DNA of 64,000 nt from CAWCAW01 sp963793645 (lineage in GTDB: Bacteria; Actinomycetota; Acidimicrobiia; Acidimicrobiales; UBA8190): contig CAWCAW010000003.1 in assembly GCA_963793645.1 (NCBI GenBank), positions 1 through 64,000 on the forward strand, in the 5' to 3' direction. Below, piece by piece: positions 21,343 to 31,720 of the stretch. Positions within the stretch are counted from its first letter, which is position 1; each line of letters opens with the position of its first letter. The translations under genes were made by a program, and so were the position numbers. Below the pieces are notes generated by a model. The model searched no databases, was not told the DNA's origin, and was given only the letters and a program-made list of their open reading frames with translations.

Positions 21343-22689
21343 ATGACTGGCCCTGGCACGCACTTGGCAATCGACCGCGGCGTGGACGATCCCGAGCGCG
21401 ACGGTTGGCGCGGTCAACGCGGCATCCACTTCATGGCAGAAACCCGCTCGATGCCGCGCAAGCTCGCGGCGATCAGCGCGCTGTTCCACCTCGCGATGAT
21501 CGCGATCCTGGCCGAGGCCGGGCTGCCGTGGTGGCGCGTCGCTGGAGTGGGCGGCCTGTTCGTCACCTTCATGGTGCTCCAGCGGTTGGTGATCGCCCGC
21601 GTGCGCGACGCCCGCTGCATCGACTCCGCGTTCCTCTGCGTCGCGTTCAGCGCGCAGCTGTTCGTGGTCGGCAACGTGGTGCTCACCGGCGGCGTGCACT
21701 CGCCGTTCGTGCCGAACCTGGTGCTGCCCGCGATCATGTCGCTGTTCTTCTTCGGCCCGATCCCGGCGTCGCGCTGGATCGCGGTCGCGAACTTCAGCTT
21801 GATCGTCGCGACCGTCGCGCTGCCGACATCTGTCGTTGGCGTCGGCATGCCCGACGTGCCCTACAGCGTGGCGCTGGTCGCGAGTTTGGGCTGGTCACTG
21901 TTCATGCTTCACCAGATGGCGGGCAAGCTCGCGGTCGCCGCGACCCGCGCCGGCGAGACCTACGCCTGCTTGCGCGAGGAGCGCGTGGCCGAAGCCGAGG
22001 CGCGGCTGCATCGCTTGCAGTCCGTGGGTGCGAAGGTCGCCCACGAGCTCAAGAACCCGCTCGCCGCGATCAAGGGGCTTTGTCAGCTGGTGTCGCGAGC
22101 GCCGAGCAACGAGCGCACGGGCGAGCGGCTCGCTGTGGTCGAAGCCGAGATCGCGCGCATGGAGACGATCCTGCGCGAGTACCTGTCGTTCTCTCGCCCG
22201 CTCGAAGACCTACGCCCCGAGACGATCGAGCTCGGCGCGCTGGCACGCGACGTCCGCGACGTCATGGCGGGCCGCGCCGATGAAGCGGGCGTAGAGCTCG
22301 CCGTCGAAGGCCCGCCGACGCGCGTGACTGGCGACCCGCGACGCTTGAAGGAAGCGCTCATCAACTTGGTCTCGAACGCGATCGAGGCGACCCCGAGCGG
22401 CGGTCACGTCGAGCTGCGCGTGCGGCCGAGCGGCGCGAGCGCCACGCTCGAGGTTCATGACAGCGGCCGCGGCATCGCGGCAGACGATCTGTCGCGGCTC
22501 GGCACCTCGTTCTTCACTACGCGCGAAGGCGGCACGGGCCTAGGTGTCGTGCTCGCACAGGGCGTGATCACCCAGCACGGCGGCTCGCTCGTCTATGCCA
22601 GCAAGCTCGGCGAAGGCACGACCGCAACGATCACGTTGCCGGCCAGCCCGACCGCAACCCCCAGCTCGGCGGTCGCGGCGCGCTGGTAG
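21343..22689 (+). CDS. Membrane sensor histidine kinase, NtrB/AtoS-like output
   Basis: An intact 448-residue kinase. Residues about 40-195 form five or six membrane helices with little periplasmic sequence, so it may sense something in or near the membrane. The catalytic part is complete: H-box VGAKVAHELKNPLAAIKG with the phospho-accepting His, N-box EALINLVSNAIEATP, G1 VHDSGRGIAADD, and G2 EGGTGLGVVLAQGVI. HELKNPL is typical of kinases that pair with sigma-54-dependent regulators, and such a gene follows 32 bases downstream on the same strand. The two form a two-component system of unknown signal. It needs no frame correction. Confidence 0.85.
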   Translation: MTGPGTHLAIDRGVDDPERDGWRGQRGIHFMAETRSMPRKLAAISALFHLAMIAILAEAGLPWWRVAGVGGLFVTFMVLQRLVIARVRDARCIDSAFLCVAFSAQLFVVGNVVLTGGVHSPFVPNLVLPAIMSLFFFGPIPASRWIAVANFSLIVATVALPTSVVGVGMPDVPYSVALVASLGWSLFMLHQMAGKLAVAATRAGETYACLREERVAEAEARLHRLQSVGAKVAHELKNPLAAIKGLCQLVSRAPSNERTGERLAVVEAEIARMETILREYLSFSRPLEDLRPETIELGALARDVRDVMAGRADEAGVELAVEGPPTRVTGDPRRLKEALINLVSNAIEATPSGGHVELRVRPSGASATLEVHDSGRGIAADDLSRLGTSFFTTREGGTGLGVVLAQGVITQHGGSLVYASKLGEGTTATITLPASPTATPSSAVAARW

Positions 22690-22721
22690 AAGCTCGCGCG
22701 TGACCGCGATCTACGCGTAAG

Positions 22722-24151
<1,430 letters not shown>

Positions 24152-24157
24152 CGCCAC

Positions 24158-25461
24158 TCACTCCGCGACCGTGCGAAGCATCGGCTGCAGCGGTGCGAGC
24201 GAGGCGACCTGCTCGCTGTCGGCCCACTGGATGTTGCCGCAGGCGTCGACAGCGACGCCGAGTCCGTAACCAAGCGGATTGTTGGTGGTCTGCGTGAAGC
24301 CGCCGGGCAGCATCGCGCCGGTGTTCGCATCGAGCCGGTAGAGTTGCGGGTAGGCGTACGGCAGCGAGAGGTCGGCAGCGGCGTTCGTGCTCACGAGCAT
24401 GTTGCCGGACGGGTCGACCGCGATCGTTCCCGCGGGGTTATTGGCGTACTGACTGCCCAAGGTCTCGGCGAACACGACCGACTGCGACGAATCGAGCTTC
24501 GCGACGAACAAACCGAGCAGGCTGCCCGACGGGCCCTCGCTCGCCGCTTGCTGCGGCTGTCCGAACAGGTCGATCTCGCCGGCGAACGTGCCGAATAGCG
24601 CGACGTTGTCCCCGGCGTCGATCGCGATCGACGCCACGACCTGCGCCGCCGGCTGCGCGCCCGCGGCCAGCTGCACGTCGCCGAGCTGCGCGCTCGCGAC
24701 GTAGGCGCCTGTCGGGGTCCAGCTCGACGACGAAGCCATCGACATCGGTCGTGCTCGCGGCGGTCAGCACGTTGCCACCGCCAAGATCGAGCGACCCGGT
24801 GAACGAGCCGGCAACGAACACGTCGCCCTTGGAGTCGAACGCGACCTGCCCTGCCGCTGCGACGTCGAACATCAGGTCGCCCGTAGCATCGAGCACGGCG
24901 GTTCCCATCGCGGAGCCCGACATCGCGATGCGACCGGTGCGATTCGACCGCGAGGCTGTCGACGCCGTCGCCGCACAGGCCGGTGTCCACCGTGAACACG
25001 GCGTGCCCCGTCGGGTCGAGCTTGACGACGAACACGTCGATGTTACCCATCGGCTGGATCGTGCCGAGCCCGAAGTCGGTCGGCGTGGTGAACGCGCCCG
25101 CCACGAAGATGTTGCCGCTGGCGTCGATCGCGAGCTGGCTGCCGTATGGATAGAGGAACACCAGATTGCCCGACGAGTCGAGCTCGCGAATACCCGTGGT
25201 CGCCGTGTAGAACACGTCGCCGCGCGCGTCCGTCGCCACGCGGGTGCCACCGGTGATGTTCGTCTGCGAGACGAACGTGCCGGCAGCAGCCGATGGACAG
25301 GTCGCGACCGGGCCGGAGCCAGAGCCCGACCCGAACCCTGCCCCGCTGCCGAGCGGGTGAGTCGGCGACACCTGAGTGCCGACCGGGTCGTGTTTGCCGT
25401 CGCTCGGATTGGTGCAACCGAACGCGAGACCCGCGCTCGCGGCGACGAACGTCCAACGCAT
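24158..25461 (-). CDS. Lipoprotein with SBBP-like beta-propeller repeats (two frameshifts)
   Basis: The leader MRWTFVAASAGLAFGC-TNPS ends in a plausible lipobox and is followed by a Gly-Ser tract. The body repeats a motif of the form AIDASGNIFVAGAF, AFDSKGDVFVAGSF, AVDPSGNMLVSTN and AVDACGNIQWADS, the pattern of SBBP-type propeller blades. Frame changes occur near 24,940 and 24,715. Joined length is about 430 residues. It is likely anchored in the outer membrane of the left-hand organism. No catalytic residues or partners are evident. It converges on the response regulator gene with six bases between stops. Confidence 0.65.
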
Positions 25462-25731
25462 ACCTGCCTCCTCAGATGGTTTCTTGCGAGGAAGCGCGAG
25501 TGCACGCGACGTGCCCCGGTATGCCCTTGCAACCTCAGCGCGACAACGTGCACGCGCAGCTACAGCTGCGCGCGAGTCCGAGGCAACGGCGCGCTCGGGA
25601 GAATGCTGAAGCGAGCTAGTTGCGCTGGCAGGCGGCGAGGATCTTCTGCCCGCGCGCGCTTCATGCCTACAACGGTGGCACGACCGCCGACGCGAGCGGT
25701 GACCCGCGCGGCTTCATTGTAGGGTCACGTC
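25462..25731. other. Intergenic region without a recognised gene
   Basis: These 270 bases lie upstream of both the lipoprotein gene (minus) and the GNAT gene (plus), so both promoters should be here. The frames that cross it are Arg- and Ala-rich and look non-coding. I see no hairpin or RNA gene. Confidence 0.5.
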
Positions 25732-26508
25732 ATGGAGATCCGCGCCGCGCGGCCCGACGACTACGATGCGTTCACGCGGTTCTGGCACCAGCTCGACCTC
25801 GATCAGACCGTGCCGCCGCGCGAGCGCTGGGTCCAGCTGATGTGCCCGCATACAATGTTCCTCGTCGAGGGCGACTCGCTCGCGGCCTACAACCTGGCGT
25901 TCGCGTTCGGCGCGCGCGGCGATGTGCGCCAGGTCGTCGTCGACCACGCGTTCCGTGGGCGCGGCGTCGGCAAGCAGCTCATGGCAGCGGCCGCCGCGAA
26001 GCTGCGCGCGGCAGGCTGCACCGAATGGCGGCTGGAAGTGCGCTCCAACAACGCGCCGGCGATCGCGCTCTACCGCTCGGTAGGGATGCGCCCGCTCCAC
26101 ACGATCGAGGTACTCGAGCTCGATCGCGACACCTGCGACCGCTTCGCGGCGAGCCGGTCCAGCCGGCACGTCGTCGAGCCGGTGACCACCGATGACGACG
26201 CCGCGCTCGAGCGCGCACTCGACCTCGGGCCGGGGCAGATCGCACGCTGGCGCAGCGTGCGCGCAGGCTCGCCGCTCGTGCGCGTGGCGATGACTGCGCT
26301 CACGCAGGTGTGGCGCGAGTTCTCACCGAGCCAGGGCCTGCTGTTTCCGTTCCGCGCCCCCGACGTCGACGTCGCCGCACACCTCGTCGCGGCGGCGTTG
26401 CCCGGCCCGTACGAGGTGTGCGTGATCGATCCCGCGATCACCGCGGCGCTGGTCGCGGCCGGCGCACACATCAAGGAACGGCAGGTGGAGTACGGCGGGC
26501 ATTTGTGA
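25732..26508 (+). CDS. GNAT-family N-acetyltransferase
   Basis: A 258-residue protein whose first 150 residues form a GNAT fold. The acetyl-CoA pyrophosphate loop is seen in VVVDHAFRGRGVGKQLMAAA, with the RGRGVG signature, and ALYRSVGMRPLHT matches the conserved last strand. The remaining 105 residues (WREFSPSQGLLFPFRAPDVD and following) look like a second, degenerate GNAT-like half, although I cannot prove it. The ATG at 25732 fits the start of the fold. The acceptor substrate is unknown. The gene is intact in one frame, unlike most neighbours. Confidence 0.8.
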   Translation: MEIRAARPDDYDAFTRFWHQLDLDQTVPPRERWVQLMCPHTMFLVEGDSLAAYNLAFAFGARGDVRQVVVDHAFRGRGVGKQLMAAAAAKLRAAGCTEWRLEVRSNNAPAIALYRSVGMRPLHTIEVLELDRDTCDRFAASRSSRHVVEPVTTDDDAALERALDLGPGQIARWRSVRAGSPLVRVAMTALTQVWREFSPSQGLLFPFRAPDVDVAAHLVAAALPGPYEVCVIDPAITAALVAAGAHIKERQVEYGGHL

Positions 26509-26522
26509 GCGCCAGCGCTCGC

Positions 26523-27293
26523 TCACCAACGCGCCAGCAACACGACACCGCGCGGCGACAGGCTCGCGGTCACGCGATGCGTGTGACCGCGGTCGACGAC
26601 TTCCCAGATCAACCCGGCGAGCGCGACCGCGCCACCGGCGATGAACATCGCGTTCGCGGCCTCGGCGTCGACTTGCGCGTCGTGCTGTAGCGACGATGCG
26701 GTCGTGCCGACCGGCTGTGACACCGCGCTGTTGTGGCGCGATGCCGATAGCTCGCCGAACGCACCGCCGACGCCCACGGTCGCGACGCCTGCGCCGAGCA
26801 CGACCCACGGCAGCGCGCTGTGACCTTGCTCGCCGGCGCTGTCGCTCGGCGGCTGCGCCGGCAACGCCACCGGCGCAGCCGCACCGGCCTCGGCTGGTGG
26901 CGCCGGTTGCTCCGCGGCAGGCGGCGCAGGCGCGGCCGCGTCGCTCGGAGCGGGCAGCTTCGCGCGCAGGTCCTGTACGCGGGCCTGGATCGTGTCGCGG
27001 TCTTGGATGTCGCCGCCGCTGGCTAGGTATTGTTCGTAGGCCGCGATGGCGCCGGGGACATCGCCGAGTTTCTCGAGCGAACGTCCGAGGTTGTAGAGCA
27101 GGTTCGGCTGGGGATAGAGCACGTAGGCTTGCCGCAGCAGCGCGACCGCGATCTCGTACTCGCCGTGACGGTAGTGCTCGCCACTCTGCGCAGCCAGCTC
27201 GGCTGCGCGGCGCTTGTCGTTGGGGCTCGGCTCCGCGCCTACCGACGACGCCGCCAGCACGAACAGCGGGACCAACGCCCAGCGCCGCTTCAT
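26523..27293 (-). CDS. Secreted TPR protein with C-terminal membrane segments
   Basis: A signal peptide (MKRRWALVPLFVLAASSVGAE) is followed by TPR motifs (SGEHYRHGEYEIAVALLRQAY and NLGRSLEKLGDVPGAIAAYEQYL), an Ala/Pro linker, and two hydrophobic C-terminal segments (WVVLGAGVATVGVGGAFGEL and FIAGGAVALAGLIWEVV). Its layout resembles the TPR/PEGA protein near 4 kb. The start codon is 18 bases from that of the divergent Ser/Thr kinase, so the two share a promoter region. A part in kinase signalling or envelope assembly is plausible from position only. Confidence 0.75.
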   Translation of the reverse strand: MKRRWALVPLFVLAASSVGAEPSPNDKRRAAELAAQSGEHYRHGEYEIAVALLRQAYVLYPQPNLLYNLGRSLEKLGDVPGAIAAYEQYLASGGDIQDRDTIQARVQDLRAKLPAPSDAAAPAPPAAEQPAPPAEAGAAAPVALPAQPPSDSAGEQGHSALPWVVLGAGVATVGVGGAFGELSASRHNSAVSQPVGTTASSLQHDAQVDAEAANAMFIAGGAVALAGLIWEVVDRGHTHRVTASLSPRGVVLLARW

Positions 27294-27311
27294 GTATGAT
27301 CTCAACTTATC

Positions 27312-28535
27312 ATGGCCGAGCCTGTCTCGACGTCGGCCGCTCCCTTGCCGCCGACGATCGGCCGGCACAACGTGCTCGGCCTGCTCGCGACCGGCGGCAT
27401 GGCCGAAATCTTTCTCGGCGCCGAGCCCGGCGGCAAGCCGGTCGTGATCAAGCGCGTGCTGCCGCACCTCGCGCGCCAGCCCGCGTTCGTGTCGATGTTC
27501 ATCGACGAGGCGCGCCTGAGCTCGCTGCTGCGCCACCCCAACATCGTCGAGGTCAACGAGCTCGGCCAGGTCGGCTTCGACCTGTTCATGGTGATGGAGT
27601 ACCTCGAGGGCGAGAGCGTCCACAGCCTGATCCGGCGCTCGCTGCTGCGCCATCACGACATGTCGTACGCGCTCGCCGCGCACATCATTGCCGACGCCTG
27701 CGCCGGCCTGCATGCGGCGCACACGCTGTGCGACGAGCGCGGCAAGCCGTACGGCATCGTCCATCGCGACATCTCGCCGTCGAACATCATGGTGACGTAC
27801 GCCGGCGCCGTGAAGGTGCTCGACTTCGGCATCGCGACCGCGGCGCATCGCCTGACGCGCACCGCGACCGGCCAGGTCAAAGGCAAGTTCGCGTACATGT
27901 CGCCGGAGCAATGCCGTGGCGAGCCGCTCGACGTGCGCTCCGACATCTTCTCGCTCGGCGTCGTGCTCTACGAGCTGACGGTGCGGCGGCGGCTGTTCAA
28001 GCGCGCGAACGAGCTGATGGTGCTCAAGGCCGTCACCTCGGACCCGATCCCATCGCCGCGGGCGCGTGCGGCCGATTATCCGCGCGCGCTCGAGCGCACC
28101 GTGATGCGCGCGCTGTCGCGCGATCCGCGCGACCGCCATGGCTCGGCGCAGGAGCTGCGCGACGAGCTGCTCGCGGTCATCGCCGAGCTCGGCGGTGTCG
28201 CGGAGCCGCACGCGCAGCTGTCGCGCCAGATGACGTCGCTGTTCACGGACCGCATCGACCTCAAGCGAGAGATGCTGCGCGAGGCGCGCTCGGGCCACGA
28301 GCTACACGCGATGCCGTCGGCGGAGGTCGACGAAGACCTCGACGAGTCGCTCGATGCACCGCCCACGCCGGCGCCGCAGCGGCGCAAACGCCGCGCGTGG
28401 TGGCTGATCCCGCTGGTCGCCGTGGGCGTCGCGGGCGCGGTGACCGCGTCGCTGGTCGCGGCCTCCGGCCCCGAGCTCGCCGCGCCTGCCCCGACCGCCG
28501 TGCATCAGATGACGCCGTTTCCGGCGACCGAGCCG
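27312..28535 (+). CDS. Eukaryote-type Ser/Thr protein kinase, truncated at its C-terminus
   Basis: The kinase domain is complete: Gly-loop LGLLATGGMAEIFLG, catalytic Lys in VVIKRVLPHL, HRD in GIVHRDISPSNIM (about residue 150), DFG in VKVLDFGIA (about 170), and the activation segment GKFAYMSPEQ. A membrane helix follows at about 362-384 (WWLIPLVAVGVAGAVTASLVAA). The expected outer domain is missing. About 27 residues past the helix the sequence becomes a glycosidase gene in another frame. The kinase frame runs on as meaningless sequence to 28775. The truncation coincides with the composition change and loss of frame, so it probably reflects a false join. The kinase itself would be active in its own genome. 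Confidence 0.85.
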
Positions 28536-28570
28536 GGCGATCAACCGGGCCAGCACCATTCGGACGGTGG
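28500..28570. other. Junction between two unrelated genomes
   Basis: Upstream the DNA encodes the juxtamembrane tail of a myxobacterial kinase. From about 28,537 a different frame encodes AINRAS-TIRTVGLCHSVQG, part of a GH4 glycosidase. Neither gene has its missing half next to it. At this point G+C falls, codon use changes and the frequent indels stop. No tRNA, repeat, integrase or recombination site is visible. The join could be anywhere from about 28,505 to 28,540. Confidence 0.75.
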
Positions 28571-29367
28571 GCCTCTGCCACAGCGTGCAAGGAACGGCGT
28601 TCGAGCTCTCGCTAGATCTAGGAATGAATTATGGCGAGATCGACTACCTCGCCGCTGGAATCAACCACATGGCGTTCTACCTCCGGTTCGAACGAGACGG
28701 AGAAGATCTCTACCCCCGCCTCCGAGCTCTCGCCGACGCAGGCGAGGTCCCGGCGGACAACCAGGTGCGCTATGAAATGCTTCGCCGCTTTGGCTACTTC
28801 GTCACCGAGTCGAGCGAACATTTCGCTGAGTACGTTCCGTGGTTCATCAAGCGAGACAGACCCGATCTCATCGATCGCTTCCACATTCCCCTTGATGAAT
28901 ACCCGCGTCGCTGCATAGCGCAGATCGAGCATTGGGAGGCCGAGCGCCAACAGCTCGAGAATGGGCCTGTCGTCGGCGTACATAGGAGCGGTGAGTATGC
29001 CGCCACGATCATCCGGAGTATCGAAACGGGCCGACCGAGGACCATCTACGGCAATGTCGCCAATCATGGGCTCATCGATGATCTTCCCCATGGTTGCATC
29101 GTCGAAGTACCGTGCCTCGTGGATGGCAACGGCGTCCAGCCGACTCGAATCGGATCACTCCCGCCACAGGTAGCCGCCCTGATCAGAACGAACATCAACG
29201 TCCAAGAGCTCACCGTCGAGGCTGCGTTGACCGGACGGCTCGATCACGTGTATCACGCGGCCATGCTCGACCCCCACACGGGCGCCGAACTCGACGTCGA
29301 TCAGATCTGCGCCTTGGTCGACGAGCTGCTGGTGGCTCACGGCGAATGGATGCCCGACCTGCGCTAA
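28537..29367 (+). pseudogene. Family 4 glycoside hydrolase (alpha-galactosidase type), N-terminus missing
   Basis: The sequence enters mid-protein at AINRASTIRTVGLCHSVQG, where the conserved Cys-His of GH4 metal binding lies, and continues with GINHMAFYLRFERDGEDLYPRL, the GH4 signature containing the second metal-binding His. It ends at a normal stop. GH4 enzymes use NAD and Mn to cleave alpha-glycosides by oxidation and elimination. The first roughly 150 residues, with the NAD-binding Rossmann fold, are absent, so this fragment cannot work as it stands. It is most likely the 3' half of an intact gene in the right-hand genome, cut by the junction. Alpha-galactosidase is the closest subtype I recognise. 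Alpha-glucosidase is possible. Confidence 0.8.
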
Positions 29368-30203
29368 TCGGAGGGCCGCCCACCATCCCCTCTGATGAGG
29401 CACAGTGGAAGGGTGCGTGGCCGCTTCAGGCTTGCCGTTTGGGTCTTTTCGTCGCCGCTCTGTTAGCCGCATGTAGTAGTGGAACTGCGTTGTTGTCGTC
29501 GGCGACAACGACTGACGCGTCGGCTCCAACGGCCGTTTCGTCGACAGCTTCTGTTTCGGCGACGACTTCTGTTTCGTCGACAACTTCTGTGCCGGTTTCG
29601 GCTCAGCTGTCCGCGTGCCGATCGTCGCAGCTGTCGGCGTCGGCTACGCCAGGCGCTGGGGCGGGCGGTCATGCGGCCTTCATCATCGTGGTGAAAAACA
29701 CCTCTTCCACCGCGTGCAACCTGGACGGCTATCCGAAGACGGCCTGGTTTATCGGTTCCGGTGACACTCGCCTGGGCGCCACCATCGATCAAGTGGTCGC
29801 CCCCTCTTCGGGCTCCGTGACCGTGAGCGCCGGGCAGGAGGCCAGTGGGACACTTTGGACTGACAGCCCCGGAGTTGGCGCACCTTCATATTGCAATCCC
29901 GTTACCGCCGACGCGCTGGGTATCGAAGTCACACCAGATCTGGAACCACTCACGGCATCGATCAGCACGACTGTGTGCAGCACCAAACAACAGCATCGGG
30001 ACAACGCCCATCGCGGCGGGCGCCGCTCAGGGCCCTTTGTACCCCGTCCGAGGTTGCGGGGGGGCACCTTCCACCGAGAACCGGGACGGCGCGGGTCAAC
30101 GGACCTGCTCGCAGACGCGGCGAGTCACGTGGTACGCCCGCCGTCACCCCCTCTCACGTGGACATTCCCTCAAAACACAAAAGATCATCAACTTTGGGGA
30201 TAG
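29346..30203 (+). CDS. DUF4232-like secreted lipoprotein
   Basis: A hydrophobic leader ends in a lipobox (LFVAALLAAC-SSG), followed by a Ser/Thr/Val-rich linker and a DUF4232-like domain: CRSSQLSASATPGAGAGGHA, then VVKNTSSTACNLDGYPKTAW and a late conserved Cys. This beta-sandwich family is common in actinobacterial cell-surface lipoproteins, with no known function. The in-frame ATG at 29346 overlaps the end of the GH4 gene, and the leader it gives is long, so a nearer non-ATG start is possible. Residues after ISTTVCSTKQ look unlike the family, and the true C-terminus may lie near 29,990 if an indel is present. Confidence 0.65.
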   Translation: MDARPALIGGPPTIPSDEAQWKGAWPLQACRLGLFVAALLAACSSGTALLSSATTTDASAPTAVSSTASVSATTSVSSTTSVPVSAQLSACRSSQLSASATPGAGAGGHAAFIIVVKNTSSTACNLDGYPKTAWFIGSGDTRLGATIDQVVAPSSGSVTVSAGQEASGTLWTDSPGVGAPSYCNPVTADALGIEVTPDLEPLTASISTTVCSTKQQHRDNAHRGGRRSGPFVPRPRLRGGTFHREPGRRGSTDLLADAASHVVRPPSPPLTWTFPQNTKDHQLWG

Positions 30204-30230
30204 CGTCGCCGAATCCCACGGGGTGTGATA

Positions 30231-30300
30231 GCGCAACGCGTGTTGCAAGACGCGGGTAGCGGGAAGATCCCGCGTCCTGTTTACGGGGCTGCAAGAGGAG
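30231..30300 (+). promoter_or_regulatory. Two-hairpin leader upstream of a secreted-protein gene
   Basis: Two perfect hairpins follow each other. The first is GCAAC-GCGT-GTTGC (30233-30246). The second has an 8-bp stem, GACGCGGG paired with CCCGCGTC (30249-30256 with 30269-30276), around a 12-base loop. A ribosome site (AGAGGAG) follows and the ATG is at 30307. TGCAAGA occurs once between the hairpins and again before the ribosome site. This could be a structured leader or riboswitch, or the first hairpin could be a weak terminator of the upstream gene. I do not recognise a known class. Confidence 0.4.
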
Positions 30301-30306
30301 AAAGCT

Positions 30307-31557
30307 ATGCGGAAGATTCTGGCCGGTGTCGCCACACTTGCGATGGTAGGGCTCGTCGGGGTGGTGACAGCTCCGTCAGCCATCGCCAAGACTCACCACG
30401 TGGCTCACTCGAGCGACCCCGTCATTTATGACAGCACGTCCCAGGTCAACGTGTCCGCCAGTCAGGGCTTCCAGTGCTGTGGGACCAGCGAGTTCGGCGA
30501 CGCCGTGACGTTCGCAGGGTCCGCCCGCTTCCTCACCGGGGTCAACGTGGAATTCAGTCCTTGGTCCGTGTACTCGAACCCGTCCACCCCCAACGGCTAC
30601 ACCCCCGCGCAAGCGTGGCAAGGGCAGGCCACGGGCCCCTACCCCGGTGGCGGCCCCAACCCGAACGGTGCCACGTACAGTGACCCGAACGGCTTCTATT
30701 GGCCGCTGACGCTCAACCTGTACTCCGAGACCACCAGCACGGAGTCGAACATCAACACCCCCGGGAGCTACCCCGCCGCCGGCACGCTGCTCGGCAGTGT
30801 CACCGAAAACGCCCTCATCCCGTGGCAGCCAGAGCCCAGCCTCAACAGCACCTGTTTGAGCGACGATCAGGCGGACCTCGGCGGCACGGTGCAGGCGTGG
30901 TTGTCGCCGACGCTGGGATGCTTGTTCGGGGGCCTCGCCACCATCAACTTCAACCTCTCGAGCTTGCCGGGAGGCGGAGTGGCGGCGCCGAACACCGTGG
31001 TGTGGGGTGTGGCATTCGACACCGACACCTGGGGAGCCAACCCCGTCGGTGTTGACGGACCGTACGACTCGCTGAATGTGGCCACGACGACGGGCGTCAC
31101 GGTAGGAACCGACGCAAATGTCGGCGGCGCGTTCTTGGACTCCACGGAGGCCGGCGAGTACGGGAGCTGCTACTCGACCCCCAACGACTACTCGAGCCCT
31201 CTGGTCAACAACTGCTCCACGGGAACGTTCCGCAACGACCCCAACGGGTGGACCGGGTACATCCCGGCTGTCCAGTTCAGCGCCGTGAGCAACATCGCCC
31301 CCAGTTTCACCAGCACCAACGAAGCCAGCGCAACGCAGCGGGAGCCCTTTACCTTTGAGGTGACGACGGCCGGTTACCCGGTTCCGTCACTTGGCGTCCG
31401 CAACCTGCCTCGCGGCCTCACCTTTACATCCAACCACAACGGAACGGCGACCATCACAGGTTCACCGCGCCGCCACGGCACGCACGTCTTTACCCTCAAG
31501 GCGCGCAACTCAGCCGGCACGGCGACACAAAAATTTACGCTGACCATCAGTTCATAA
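30307..31557 (+). CDS. Secreted protein with C-terminal Ig-like domain
   Basis: A clear signal peptide (MRKILAGVATLAMVGLVGVVTAPSAIA) precedes a 290-residue domain rich in Asn, Gly, Ser and Tyr with paired cysteines (FQCCGTSEFGDAVTF; YGSCYSTPNDY; NNCSTG). The last 90 residues form a putative Ig domain of the bacterial surface type (PSFTSTNEASATQREPFTFEVTTAGYP, LPRGLTF, GTATITGSP, GTHVFTLKARNSAGTATQKFTL). Such domains often mediate binding or spacing at the cell surface. The ribosome site is AGAGGAG. The gene is followed by a strong terminator, so it is probably transcribed alone. Function of the N-terminal domain is unknown. Confidence 0.75.
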   Translation: MRKILAGVATLAMVGLVGVVTAPSAIAKTHHVAHSSDPVIYDSTSQVNVSASQGFQCCGTSEFGDAVTFAGSARFLTGVNVEFSPWSVYSNPSTPNGYTPAQAWQGQATGPYPGGGPNPNGATYSDPNGFYWPLTLNLYSETTSTESNINTPGSYPAAGTLLGSVTENALIPWQPEPSLNSTCLSDDQADLGGTVQAWLSPTLGCLFGGLATINFNLSSLPGGGVAAPNTVVWGVAFDTDTWGANPVGVDGPYDSLNVATTTGVTVGTDANVGGAFLDSTEAGEYGSCYSTPNDYSSPLVNNCSTGTFRNDPNGWTGYIPAVQFSAVSNIAPSFTSTNEASATQREPFTFEVTTAGYPVPSLGVRNLPRGLTFTSNHNGTATITGSPRRHGTHVFTLKARNSAGTATQKFTLTISS

Positions 31558-31581
31558 CCTCAGCGGTACTCAAGATCCGAC

Positions 31582-31614
31582 AAACCGACCGGGCCCTCGT
31601 GGCCCGGTCGGTTT
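31582..31614 (+). terminator. Rho-independent terminator
   Basis: A perfect 14-bp stem pairs AAACCGACCGGGCC (31582-31595) with GGCCCGGTCGGTTT (31601-31614) around CTCGT, followed by TGG and a T-rich stretch. It lies 25 bases after the secreted-protein stop. The symmetry means it could also stop transcription from the other strand. Confidence 0.85.
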
Positions 31615-31720
31615 GGTTTCGGGGCCCGCTCGGATCGCAGTCGCCCGGGTTGCTGCTGTCGCATGGCACGACCAAAAATGTCAGGCTCTCGGGGCACTGA
31701 AGAGTGGGGGGCATTTGCGG

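Noticed and set aside
28500..28570. Genomic island or prophage insertion at the junction
   Set aside because: No integrase, tRNA, direct repeat or phage gene is near the join, and both broken genes lack their other halves.
28535..28775. Kinase frame continuing past the junction
   Set aside because: The residues after about 28,540 do not resemble a kinase tail; the other frame is a clear glycosidase.
30231..30306. Leader as a c-di-GMP or guanidine riboswitch
   Set aside because: Hairpin pattern and loops do not match the classes I know; left as unidentified.
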